Source of the DNA: Candidatus Ornithomonoglobus intestinigallinarum
GTDB taxonomy: Bacteria; Bacillota; Clostridia; UBA1381
Assembly: GCA_018715365.1 (NCBI GenBank)
Contig: DVLU01000001.1
Span: forward strand, 1 to 56,762
Reading direction: 5' to 3'
DNA: 56,762 nt
Of this stretch, positions 34,968-43,490 are shown piece by piece. A program made the translations under genes and the position numbers. The first letter of the stretch is position 1. Every line of letters begins with the position of its first letter. The notes beneath the pieces are model-generated. The model saw only the letters and a list, made by a program, of their open reading frames with translations, was not told where the DNA came from and made no database searches.

Positions 34968-35029
34968 CGTGATAACGGAGGCACGGCAAACAATACCGTA
35001 TTGACCGGAGGAATGGAGAAAGATAGATT

Positions 35030-38000
35030 ATGAAAAAATATGTAAAAACCCTTTGCGCGGCGCTCAGCCTGTCGCTCGGGCTTTCGGGCGCGAATTTTGC
35101 CGCTGCCGCGGAGGGCACGGACGAATACGCCCTTGCGTATTTCGGCAGCGAGGACACGTTTGAAAATATGACGATCCCGGGCTACGTAACAGACACCATA
35201 GACGTCGGCGGCAGAATGGCGAGGACAACAAAAATAGCCAACGCGTCGCATCATCTTTACTGCGACGTAAACGACGAATTTATGTATGCCATACCGAACG
35301 GCACGCCGGTTGAAATAACGGTCGAATATTACGACAGCGGCACCGGCATGTTCACGCTCGATTATGATTCGTACGATTCAAACGCCGGCGGCTATGCAAA
35401 TATGGGCTGCGCCGAAATAGTAAACCTTACCGACACTCAGGAATGGAAAACGCATACGTTCCACCTTGAGGATATGCGCATGATGAACAGCATGTCCATG
35501 AAAACCGACTTCCGTGTGGGTACGTGGGGCATAATGATGGGCAATTCAACCTCCGACGTAACGTTCGGCTCGATAAAGGTTGAATACGCCGATTATCTGC
35601 ATTTCACAAACGCATGGATCGATTCCGACCGCGTAGGAAATATCTTCACGGCGGAGGATGAAATAAAGCTCAATCAAAATGCGCAGAACAAGACGGAAAA
35701 AACAGTAATAACAAAATTCGATTATAAGCTGTACGATTCAAATAACGCTCTCATAGCCGAAAAATCGGCCGAGCTTACCGTCGGACCGAAGGAAACGGGA
35801 ATTGCCGAGGTAGTGTTCGACAATCCCGGAGCAAACGGGCTGTATACATTGGATATTGTACAGACCGAATATTACGAGGATACGCCGGACGACGTAAGAA
35901 CGCTTGAAACAACTGACGGCTTTTCCGTTTCGATACTGCTTGACCAAGATGAAGCCAACCCTCATTACGGCGTTGCGCAGCAAATATCCGAGGGCAGAGG
36001 CGATGCGGATATTTCAACAAAGCTCATGGCTCAAAACGGCATGACATGGATGCGCGACGACTTCAAATGGGAAACGCACGAAACGGCTCCCGGCGTGTTT
36101 GAAATGCGCGAGGGCGAGCTTGAGCAGATCCGCACGATGAAGGAAAACGGAATAAACCTTCTGTATATTCTCGGACGCTACACGGCTCTGCCGAGCGGCG
36201 GCCAGGCTCCGGCAACGGACGAGGAAATAGCCCAATACGCCGAATTCTGCGGCTGGGCGGCGGGCGAGCTCAAAGGGCTTGTCGATCATTTTGAAATATG
36301 GAACGAGTATAACATAGCAACGTTCAACTCAACGAACCAGCCGCCCGAACAGTATGCAAAAATGCTTAAAGCCGCATACACGGCGATAAAAGAAGCAAAC
36401 CCGGACGCCGTCGTTTTTGCGATTGACACGGCAGACGTCGATCTCGAATGGGCAAAGCGCGTGTTTGACGCCGGCGGCTACGATTACTGCGACGCGGTAA
36501 GCGTCCATCCCTACGACTGGACGGGCGACTTCAGAGAAGGCAGGCTTATAGACCTCGGGCAGCAGATGCGCGAGCTTATGAGCCAATACGGCGAAATGAA
36601 ACCGCTGTGGGCAACGGAGATAGGCTTCTCAACGTATACCGGCTCAACCGGCTACACAAGAATCGGTCAGGCGGCTGCGTCGATACGCATGAACACCGTA
36701 AGCCGCGCTTATGAGATTTACGACGTAATAACGCAGTACAGCTTCCACGACAGGGCGCGCCCCGATGCGCAGGAATACAACTGGGGACTTGTAAACTGCT
36801 GGGAGGACCCCGACCTTACCGATAACGGCGCAAAGGAAAGCTATCTTGCAATGGCGGCGCATAACTATTTCTGCGGCGGAAACACAACCGTTAAAAATAA
36901 GGACGCCGACATAGAAGGCCGCTGGTACGCCGTCGATTTCTACAACGAACGCCTCGGGAAAGACGCGCTTATACTGTTCTCCGCCGGAGAACCTCAGCTT
37001 AAGAGCTATAACCTCGGCTGCGGAAGCGTTGAGCTCTATGATATTTACGGCAGCAAAATGTCCGATCTCGTTTCGGATAACGGCGTGTATACGTTCACAA
37101 TGAGCGATATTCCGTATTACGTTGTCGGCAATTTCACAAGCTTCGAGCCGACGGACGCAACGGGCATAGTAACGGCCGATTCCGTAAGAAAGGTCTGCTC
37201 GCCCGATGACGAGGTGGAGTTTGACTTCACATTGTCGGACGCTTCAAAGAACCTTACATTAAATATAGAGGAAATAAACGGCGTGACCGTTAAGGAAAAT
37301 ACGGGCTTCGTAAACGGCAGGGCAAAAATCGTGCTTGAAACGTCGGCAGACGTTGACGGCGAAAAAATAATAATGATAACAGCCGCCGATGAAAACGGAA
37401 ATACGTATTACAGCACGGAGCACGTGCTTGAAATAGAAGCTCCGGTGCAGATAGACGTAACCTCGGAGGAAGCCGTTCCGGACAGCAAAACGCACTGGAG
37501 GGCGTCCGTTAAGGTAACAAACGTTTCACAGGCAAGAAGCCTGAGCGGCGCCGTTGAAGTAACCGGCCCCGATGACGTTGCGGCAATATCGGAGCCGAGG
37601 GAATTTACCGACCTTGCCCCGGGCAAAACGATAACGTTCTTGTTTAATCTGCCGGAGCGCATAGTGAAGCCGACGGTTGACCTTGAAATAACAACAACGC
37701 TTTCAAACGGCCTCAAATACACAACAACGTCAAACATGGACTTTGCAACGGCAATCTATGCCGAAACAAAGCCGACAATAGACGGCATCGTAACACCCGG
37801 CGAATGGACGGGCTCGTGGATAGGCGCAAACGAAAAGAAGGATATAAGAGAAAATCCCAACTGGAAAGGGCCGGAGGATTTGTCCTTCAGCGGCACCGTA
37901 ATGTGGGATGAGGATAACTTCTATCTTATGGCAATAGTTACCGACGATATTTATTCAACAAACTATGAGCCGCTTCAGCCGCAGTATTCATACCGCGGCG

Positions 38001-38389
38001 ACAACGTCCAGTTTGCGCTCGATGACAGGCTCGAGATAAACAGTGCGGAAACAAGCGAAATAAACGAACTGAGCATCGGTAATCTCGACGGCTGGGGCAG
38101 CTTCGTTTTCCGCCACAACAGCTACTACGGCCTGCAGAAAAACGTTCAGCTCGAAGGCGTTGAAGCGTGCGTAAAGCGTTACGATACGTATACCGTCTTT
38201 GAAGCAGCAATACCGTTTGACAGCATATTCTACGATGGCTTTGAAATAGACACCTCCCGCCCGTACCGCTTCTCGGTAATGATAAACGAGAACGACGGCG
38301 TGGGCAGAAAGGGCTGGATTCAGTATACCTCCGGCATAGGCTCATATAAGGACGTTACGGAATTCGGCACAATACGGTTTATAAAATAA
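35030..38389 (+). CDS. Very large secreted clan-A glycosidase-like protein with C-terminal CBM9-like domain
   Basis: A 1119-residue exported protein. Order: signal peptide (about 1-25); beta-sandwich binding domain (about 35-190); Ig-like spacer (about 190-300); TIM barrel (about 305-640) opening GVAQQISEG; two or three beta-domains; and a CBM9-like domain (about 905-1119, PTIDGIVTPGEWTGSW to GTIRFIK). Candidate acid/base E426 lies in FEIWNEYN, where most clan-A enzymes have NEP. The candidate nucleophile E530 lies in LWATEIGFS. GH39/GH5-like by architecture, but I cannot assign a family. The operon context suggests attack on a branched plant glycan. Large surface enzymes like this could be non-covalently held via the neighbours' SLH proteins. 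Confidence 0.72.
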   Translation: MKKYVKTLCAALSLSLGLSGANFAAAAEGTDEYALAYFGSEDTFENMTIPGYVTDTIDVGGRMARTTKIANASHHLYCDVNDEFMYAIPNGTPVEITVEYYDSGTGMFTLDYDSYDSNAGGYANMGCAEIVNLTDTQEWKTHTFHLEDMRMMNSMSMKTDFRVGTWGIMMGNSTSDVTFGSIKVEYADYLHFTNAWIDSDRVGNIFTAEDEIKLNQNAQNKTEKTVITKFDYKLYDSNNALIAEKSAELTVGPKETGIAEVVFDNPGANGLYTLDIVQTEYYEDTPDDVRTLETTDGFSVSILLDQDEANPHYGVAQQISEGRGDADISTKLMAQNGMTWMRDDFKWETHETAPGVFEMREGELEQIRTMKENGINLLYILGRYTALPSGGQAPATDEEIAQYAEFCGWAAGELKGLVDHFEIWNEYNIATFNSTNQPPEQYAKMLKAAYTAIKEANPDAVVFAIDTADVDLEWAKRVFDAGGYDYCDAVSVHPYDWTGDFREGRLIDLGQQMRELMSQYGEMKPLWATEIGFSTYTGSTGYTRIGQAAASIRMNTVSRAYEIYDVITQYSFHDRARPDAQEYNWGLVNCWEDPDLTDNGAKESYLAMAAHNYFCGGNTTVKNKDADIEGRWYAVDFYNERLGKDALILFSAGEPQLKSYNLGCGSVELYDIYGSKMSDLVSDNGVYTFTMSDIPYYVVGNFTSFEPTDATGIVTADSVRKVCSPDDEVEFDFTLSDASKNLTLNIEEINGVTVKENTGFVNGRAKIVLETSADVDGEKIIMITAADENGNTYYSTEHVLEIEAPVQIDVTSEEAVPDSKTHWRASVKVTNVSQARSLSGAVEVTGPDDVAAISEPREFTDLAPGKTITFLFNLPERIVKPTVDLEITTTLSNGLKYTTTSNMDFATAIYAETKPTIDGIVTPGEWTGSWIGANEKKDIRENPNWKGPEDLSFSGTVMWDEDNFYLMAIVTDDIYSTNYEPLQPQYSYRGDNVQFALDDRLEINSAETSEINELSIGNLDGWGSFVFRHNSYYGLQKNVQLEGVEACVKRYDTYTVFEAAIPFDSIFYDGFEIDTSRPYRFSVMINENDGVGRKGWIQYTSGIGSYKDVTEFGTIRFIK

Positions 38390-38423
38390 CCGTAAAATAA
38401 ATTTATTCACGTAAAGCTTTTCT

Positions 38424-38462
38424 CGGGCGCGTGCGGCAAAAACCGTTAGGGAGACGCGCCCG
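38424..38462 (+). other. Intercistronic stem-loop
   Basis: CGGGCGCGT (38424-38432) pairs with ACGCGCCCG (38454-38462), with an inner CGG/CCG pair. A G-rich then TTTTAATAAAAAA stretch follows, so partial termination inside the operon is possible. Confidence 0.6.
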
Positions 38463-38505
38463 GGGGGTTTTAATAAAAAAATTCAATGAAAAGGAGACTT
38501 GAAAA

Positions 38506-41139
38506 ATGAAAAGAGTAAAAAAGGCTTTGGGCGCGGCTCTTGCACTGTCAATGCTGCTCACCTCGGCGGCCGTTATGCCGCTTCAAAGCTCTGCGGCGAA
38601 CTATCCCGAGCTTGCGCTTGAAACATTTGACGATTGGTCGGATGATGTTGCCGGCGTTGAAGTGCCGAACGGTTCAACGGGCCATCACGGCTGGACGCGC
38701 TACGGTGCTCCCAACAGCTTTACGGGAAAGATAGACACGGACGACGAGAGTGGCAATAAATACCTTACTCTGACAACCACATGGGCGGGCGCGGGCGTAT
38801 CGTTTGCCGAAGCGGGCAAAGACGGCGTTTACAAAATAAAAGCGTCGGTAAAAGCCAACGGGCTGGCTGACGACGGCAAGGCTGCCGTAATGCTCGGCAA
38901 TTCACAGCATATTATGCCGCTTCTGCTCCAGGGCAACGGAACGGTAAGAACGGGCAGCGCAATAGGTACAGACCCAAATAACACCACAGACACGGTAAAC
39001 AATCCGATAGGCACATATGATCCCGATGAATGGGTGGACGTTGAGATAATCCATAATATGGACATCGGCAAAACAAGCATGGTGCTTTACCAGAACGATG
39101 TTGAAATAGCTCATAAGTATCTTACAGATACTTCAAGCCTTGGAATGTTCAACATACTCGGCTTTAAGTACATAAGCGGCACGGGTTCGATGTCGATAGA
39201 CAACGTATCGGTGGAAAGGCTCGCGTCTTCGGACGGCGTAACCGTTTATGAAGAGAATTTCAACGGCACGGCATCGGTCGATCAGATCAGATCATATCTT
39301 GTAGGTAAAAACGGCGGCTTGGGCAACAGTGCAAATATAAGCGAAGGTGCTCTTAATATACCGACAAACTGGGAGCATATATCGCCAAACCTCGGCGACA
39401 TCCACGGAAATTATACGCTTACATTTAAAATAAAGTCAGCGGGTGTTGCCGATGTAAGGCTCCAGAATGACGGTGTGGCAATGGATCAGATTCCGCTTAT
39501 GGTTCTTGGCGCCGGCAAAGTATGGATAGGCGAAAAAGTCGGCGGCGGATACGGCGAGGGCTGGTTTACCGAAGCTATTTACAACGCCGGCGGAAATGAA
39601 TGGGTAACGCCCGTTGCGGAATATGACGTAAATGAATGGGTTGACGTAACGGCTGTTTTTGATACGGCAAATTCCATAATGAGTACAAAAATCGAGCAAA
39701 ACGGCGTTGAGCTTGCCAATTTCCCGGTAAGGGGTGTTCACGGTCTTTATACCGATCAGGGATTGAGATGGGTGAGATTAAGAGCGATGAACGGAGCGGC
39801 TCAAATTGACGACATCAAGCTTGTTTGCGGCGGAAGCGTTGCCGACGGCGCAACAGTAATGGTTGATGAAGACTTTGACGATTTCTCAACGGACAGTACA
39901 CAAAACAGAAAGAACGGCTGGATAGACGGCTTCAACAAAGGCATAGTTCCTTATTCGGTAGTGCCCGATGAAAACGGCGGACAGATGATAAAGCTCGAGC
40001 ACACCGATAAAGTACAGATGATATCATACTCGACAACAAGCTGCATCGACAGGGGCGACGTTACGATAGACTTTGATTTGAAACTGGATGGAGATGCTCC
40101 AAATTTCCTTGTTGACCTTGCTAATTCCTCAACGGAACATTCGGCTAACTTTACCGGTACAACAGCTATAAGAACAAACGGATTTGCCGGAAATGTTGCG
40201 CTGCAATACCATGGCGGAGGAGGTCCTCAGCTTGCAAACTTTAATAAAGGCGAATGGTATCATTACACTATAACGGTGCATCCCAAAAAATCGGTATATG
40301 ATGTTAAAATGTATGAGGATGACGGCACAAAGCTTGTGGCTGAACAGTCGGATATTCCCATGAATTACACGGATGCTCAGAACATACCGCAGACGACGTT
40401 TAAGGCAGTGCGCTTCAGACTGTGGAATAATAATAACCAAGCCTACATCGACAACTTCAAAATGACATACGATGTTGAAAGACCGAAGCTTGACGAAACG
40501 GGCGTAACGATGATTGACTCAACAGACGCTGTTGTAACAAATTACGACGAGGTTGATTCGGCTCTTAAGACAATAACGCTCGATTACGGCACGGAGCTTG
40601 CAAGCGCCGGCACGGTAACGCTTGCGGACAGCGAGGGCGACACGGTTGACTTCACGGGCAAAATCGAAGGCGAAACATACGTTATGACGCTTGATGAGAT
40701 ACTTAAGGATAAAACGGAATATACGCTTACGGCTTCGGATGCTGTCGGTACAAACGGCAACGCTCAGGATATGGCAATGGAGCTGACGTTTACGACAGGT
40801 CAGGTAGGCTCCGATATAGTAAGGCTCGGCAAGCTCACAAACGATTCCGGCGATATAACATCGCTTTCGCAGCTTTCGGGAACGTTTACGGTAAACACAA
40901 CGGCTGTAAACAGAACGGATTCTTCAAAAGACCTTACATGGATAGTTGCGTATTACAACGGCGACAGGCTCGTTGACGCTCAAATCCAAACGGCAGCTCT
41001 CAGCGCAAATTCGGCTCTCAGAACTCAGCCGCAATTTACGGCGCCCTCTATGACAGACGTTACAAAAGTAAAAGTATTCCTCTGGAACACACTCGATAAC
41101 ATGGCTCCGTACTGCGAAGCGCTGGAGCTGGCACAGTAA
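38506..41139 (+). CDS. Secreted three-fold jelly-roll protein with Ig-like and C-terminal module; no enzyme domain seen
   Basis: An 877-residue exported protein. Signal peptide about 1-31. Three related beta-sandwich domains follow (about 33-240, 245-450, 455-665). Each opens with E/DxFDDWS-, EENFNG- or DEDFDDFS-like text and closes with a MSIDNVSV / AQIDDIKL / AYIDNFKM strand. Next is an SbsA/Big_5-type Ig-like domain (about 670-765, ending MELTFTTGQ). The C-terminal module follows (about 780-877), ending VKVFLWNTLDNMAPYCEALEL. No catalytic Glu/Asp motif of a known hydrolase is evident. I infer a multivalent glycan-binding scaffold displayed with the two neighbouring glycosidases. Confidence 0.65.
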   Translation: MKRVKKALGAALALSMLLTSAAVMPLQSSAANYPELALETFDDWSDDVAGVEVPNGSTGHHGWTRYGAPNSFTGKIDTDDESGNKYLTLTTTWAGAGVSFAEAGKDGVYKIKASVKANGLADDGKAAVMLGNSQHIMPLLLQGNGTVRTGSAIGTDPNNTTDTVNNPIGTYDPDEWVDVEIIHNMDIGKTSMVLYQNDVEIAHKYLTDTSSLGMFNILGFKYISGTGSMSIDNVSVERLASSDGVTVYEENFNGTASVDQIRSYLVGKNGGLGNSANISEGALNIPTNWEHISPNLGDIHGNYTLTFKIKSAGVADVRLQNDGVAMDQIPLMVLGAGKVWIGEKVGGGYGEGWFTEAIYNAGGNEWVTPVAEYDVNEWVDVTAVFDTANSIMSTKIEQNGVELANFPVRGVHGLYTDQGLRWVRLRAMNGAAQIDDIKLVCGGSVADGATVMVDEDFDDFSTDSTQNRKNGWIDGFNKGIVPYSVVPDENGGQMIKLEHTDKVQMISYSTTSCIDRGDVTIDFDLKLDGDAPNFLVDLANSSTEHSANFTGTTAIRTNGFAGNVALQYHGGGGPQLANFNKGEWYHYTITVHPKKSVYDVKMYEDDGTKLVAEQSDIPMNYTDAQNIPQTTFKAVRFRLWNNNNQAYIDNFKMTYDVERPKLDETGVTMIDSTDAVVTNYDEVDSALKTITLDYGTELASAGTVTLADSEGDTVDFTGKIEGETYVMTLDEILKDKTEYTLTASDAVGTNGNAQDMAMELTFTTGQVGSDIVRLGKLTNDSGDITSLSQLSGTFTVNTTAVNRTDSSKDLTWIVAYYNGDRLVDAQIQTAALSANSALRTQPQFTAPSMTDVTKVKVFLWNTLDNMAPYCEALELAQ

Positions 41140-41158
41140 TTTTAAACAGCTTTAACCC

Positions 41159-41189
41159 GCTGCTGCCCGAAATCACGGGCAGCGGCAGC
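41159..41189 (+). other. Intercistronic stem-loop
   Basis: GCTG...CTGCCCG pairs with CGGGCAG...CAGC around an AATCA loop, with a three-base bulge. There is no T run, so it is more likely a processing or stabilising element than a terminator. Confidence 0.6.
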
Positions 41190-41213
41190 TAAAGACCCGG
41201 CGAGGTATAATAA

Positions 41214-43490
41214 ATGAAAAAACTCAGCATATTTTTTATGATTTTAACAGTATTTGCGACAGTGCTGTTCTGCACCGCTGCATCGGCGGCCGGGGGCTTT
41301 ACGGCGGCGAACGTCACAATGAGCGAGCAAAACGCTCCCGACGGAAGCATATATTTCGGCGGCGGCGCCCCCTCTTACCGCATCAGGATGCAGAATACAG
41401 ACTACACCGCGTATGATATAGACATGACGTACACCGTTTCCGATAACGGAGGAAATACGATTATGACGTCCCGGTCCGAACGCTTTACACTTAACGCGAA
41501 AACAAACACCTCAAAAACAGTTAACGTGCAGGGCGAATACGGGAACGGCATATATAAAGTAACGGTAAGCCTTAAGGGCTCGTTCGGCACAATAGAAAAG
41601 ACAGACACCTTTTCCGTTGTTTCCGAAAACAGCGCGCTTTCTGATTTCATCGGCCTTTCAACGCACTTCGGGAAAGCCGGCAGAGAGCAGATAGACGAAT
41701 CCGACGGAATTCTCACGGGCGGCGGCTTCGGCTGGGTGCGCGATGAAATATATTGGAACGAGGTCGAAACGGGCACGGGCTTTTCCGTTCCGCATTTTGC
41801 GGAGGAATACGTCGATGTTTTAACGCAAAACGGCATAAAAATATTATTAACGCTCGGACTCACTCATCCGTCGTATGACGGCGGCAATTTCCCTTCTTCC
41901 GAGCGGGCCGTTGCGGCATACGCCGAATACTGCGGCTTTATAGCGGAGTATTTCAATGGCAAAATAGACACGTTCGAGATTTTTAACGAGCCGGATTTAT
42001 ACTATAACTCGGACGGCTCAGAGGTCACGGGCGGGCAATACGCAAAGCTTTTGAAAGCAGCCTATGAGGCGATCAAAGAGGCTCAGCCAGGCGCTACGGT
42101 CATCGCCGGTGCGCTTACCGAAATGATAGGCAGCGAGCAGTTTTTAAAAGATATGCTGAGTGCCGGGGCCGGGGATTATATGGACGCTTTAAGCTTCCAC
42201 CCCTACGCCAACACAAGCCGGTACATAGACGAATGGACAATAAACACAAACAGGAATATCCTTCAGAATATTCAAATAGCCGAGAGGGCTTTGGACGCTG
42301 CGGGCTTAAACGATTTGCCGATATGGCTTACGGAATTCGGCTCAACAAGCAATAACGAAAACGGCTACGGATATACCGAGGAACAGCAGGCGGTAAATCT
42401 TGTAAGGGCAAGCGTGCTTGCAAGAACAAATACGCGCGTTAAGAGAACCTTTATTTATAACTTTAAGGAAAAGGGCGCAAGCGAAACGGAGCGCGAGGAT
42501 AATTTCGGGATAGTTGAATATTCCGGAATGAAAGCAAAGCCGGCGTTTCTTGCGCTGTCAAACATGAATAAGCTCATCGGAGCCGCCGAATTCGAGAGAT
42601 TTGAAACAGATCCGCAAATAGCTGCGCGCACTCTGAGCACGGCGGGCTTTGAGGGCGGCGGCGGAGAGAAAATATTTGTCCTTTGGGCAAATACGGCAAA
42701 TGCGGAAAACAATAAAACTGCCGAACTGAAAATAGAATATGATAAAGAAGACAATGAGCAAGCGGAAATTAAAGACGGTGTGATACATTCCTACAGAAGC
42801 GGCGCTGTGAGCGTTTACGATATTTACGGCAACGAGATAAACGCAGCCGGCGGCGTTGTTACGGTGGGAGAGGAGCCCGTATATATTGTTTGCGGGAAAA
42901 GCAGTATCAACATCAGTGAAAACAATAATAAGCTGACTGTTTCGGGACGCTGCGCCCATGCGGACGAAAGCGTTACGATACTTGTAAGAAAGGAAAACGA
43001 ACCGGGCTTGGGGATCGCATTTGTTGATCAGACGCGCTCCGATGAAACGGGTAAATTTTCGTTTGTATTTGATATAGACGATGACGATATTTATAATATA
43101 TACGTATATAACGGTGCTGTAAAGCTCGGCGATTACTTCGGAAGCGGTAATTACGAGTTTGAAATAGATTATACGGTAAACGGAAAAGAGCTTACGGATA
43201 TTTCGCAGGTAAAGGCGGGCGATACCGTGAAAATGAAGGTCACGGCAAAAACGCCGAATGCCATGTACGAAAACCTCACGGCGATAGCCGCCGCTTACAA
43301 AACAAACGGCGAGCTGATAAGCGTCGGTATGGCGCGCCCGCTGTGGGACGACGTCGGCGCTGTCTTTACGGCGTCCGTAAAAATACAAGATACGGAAGAT
43401 TTGAATACACTTAAATTTATGCTGTGGAACGAGGATATGCAGCCCGAATTTGACGCGGCTGTGCTTGAAAAAGGAGAGGACAAAAAATGA
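41214..43490 (+). CDS. Secreted clan-A glycoside hydrolase (GH39/GH5-like) with C-terminal module
   Basis: A 758-residue exported enzyme. Signal peptide about 1-26 (ASAAG). An Ig-like domain (about 30-140) precedes a TIM barrel (about 145-465). The acid/base E259 is in FEIFNEPDLYY, HPYANTSRY marks a conserved barrel strand, and the nucleophile E374 is in IWLTEFGSTS. Beta-domains follow and the C-terminal module ends LKFMLWNEDMQPEFDAA. It is a smaller relative of the 1119-residue protein upstream (same barrel order, NEP rather than NEY). The stop overlaps the next start by four bases (ATGA), so it is translationally coupled to the SLH protein gene. Substrate unproven. Confidence 0.78.
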   Translation: MKKLSIFFMILTVFATVLFCTAASAAGGFTAANVTMSEQNAPDGSIYFGGGAPSYRIRMQNTDYTAYDIDMTYTVSDNGGNTIMTSRSERFTLNAKTNTSKTVNVQGEYGNGIYKVTVSLKGSFGTIEKTDTFSVVSENSALSDFIGLSTHFGKAGREQIDESDGILTGGGFGWVRDEIYWNEVETGTGFSVPHFAEEYVDVLTQNGIKILLTLGLTHPSYDGGNFPSSERAVAAYAEYCGFIAEYFNGKIDTFEIFNEPDLYYNSDGSEVTGGQYAKLLKAAYEAIKEAQPGATVIAGALTEMIGSEQFLKDMLSAGAGDYMDALSFHPYANTSRYIDEWTINTNRNILQNIQIAERALDAAGLNDLPIWLTEFGSTSNNENGYGYTEEQQAVNLVRASVLARTNTRVKRTFIYNFKEKGASETEREDNFGIVEYSGMKAKPAFLALSNMNKLIGAAEFERFETDPQIAARTLSTAGFEGGGGEKIFVLWANTANAENNKTAELKIEYDKEDNEQAEIKDGVIHSYRSGAVSVYDIYGNEINAAGGVVTVGEEPVYIVCGKSSINISENNNKLTVSGRCAHADESVTILVRKENEPGLGIAFVDQTRSDETGKFSFVFDIDDDDIYNIYVYNGAVKLGDYFGSGNYEFEIDYTVNGKELTDISQVKAGDTVKMKVTAKTPNAMYENLTAIAAAYKTNGELISVGMARPLWDDVGAVFTASVKIQDTEDLNTLKFMLWNEDMQPEFDAAVLEKGEDKK

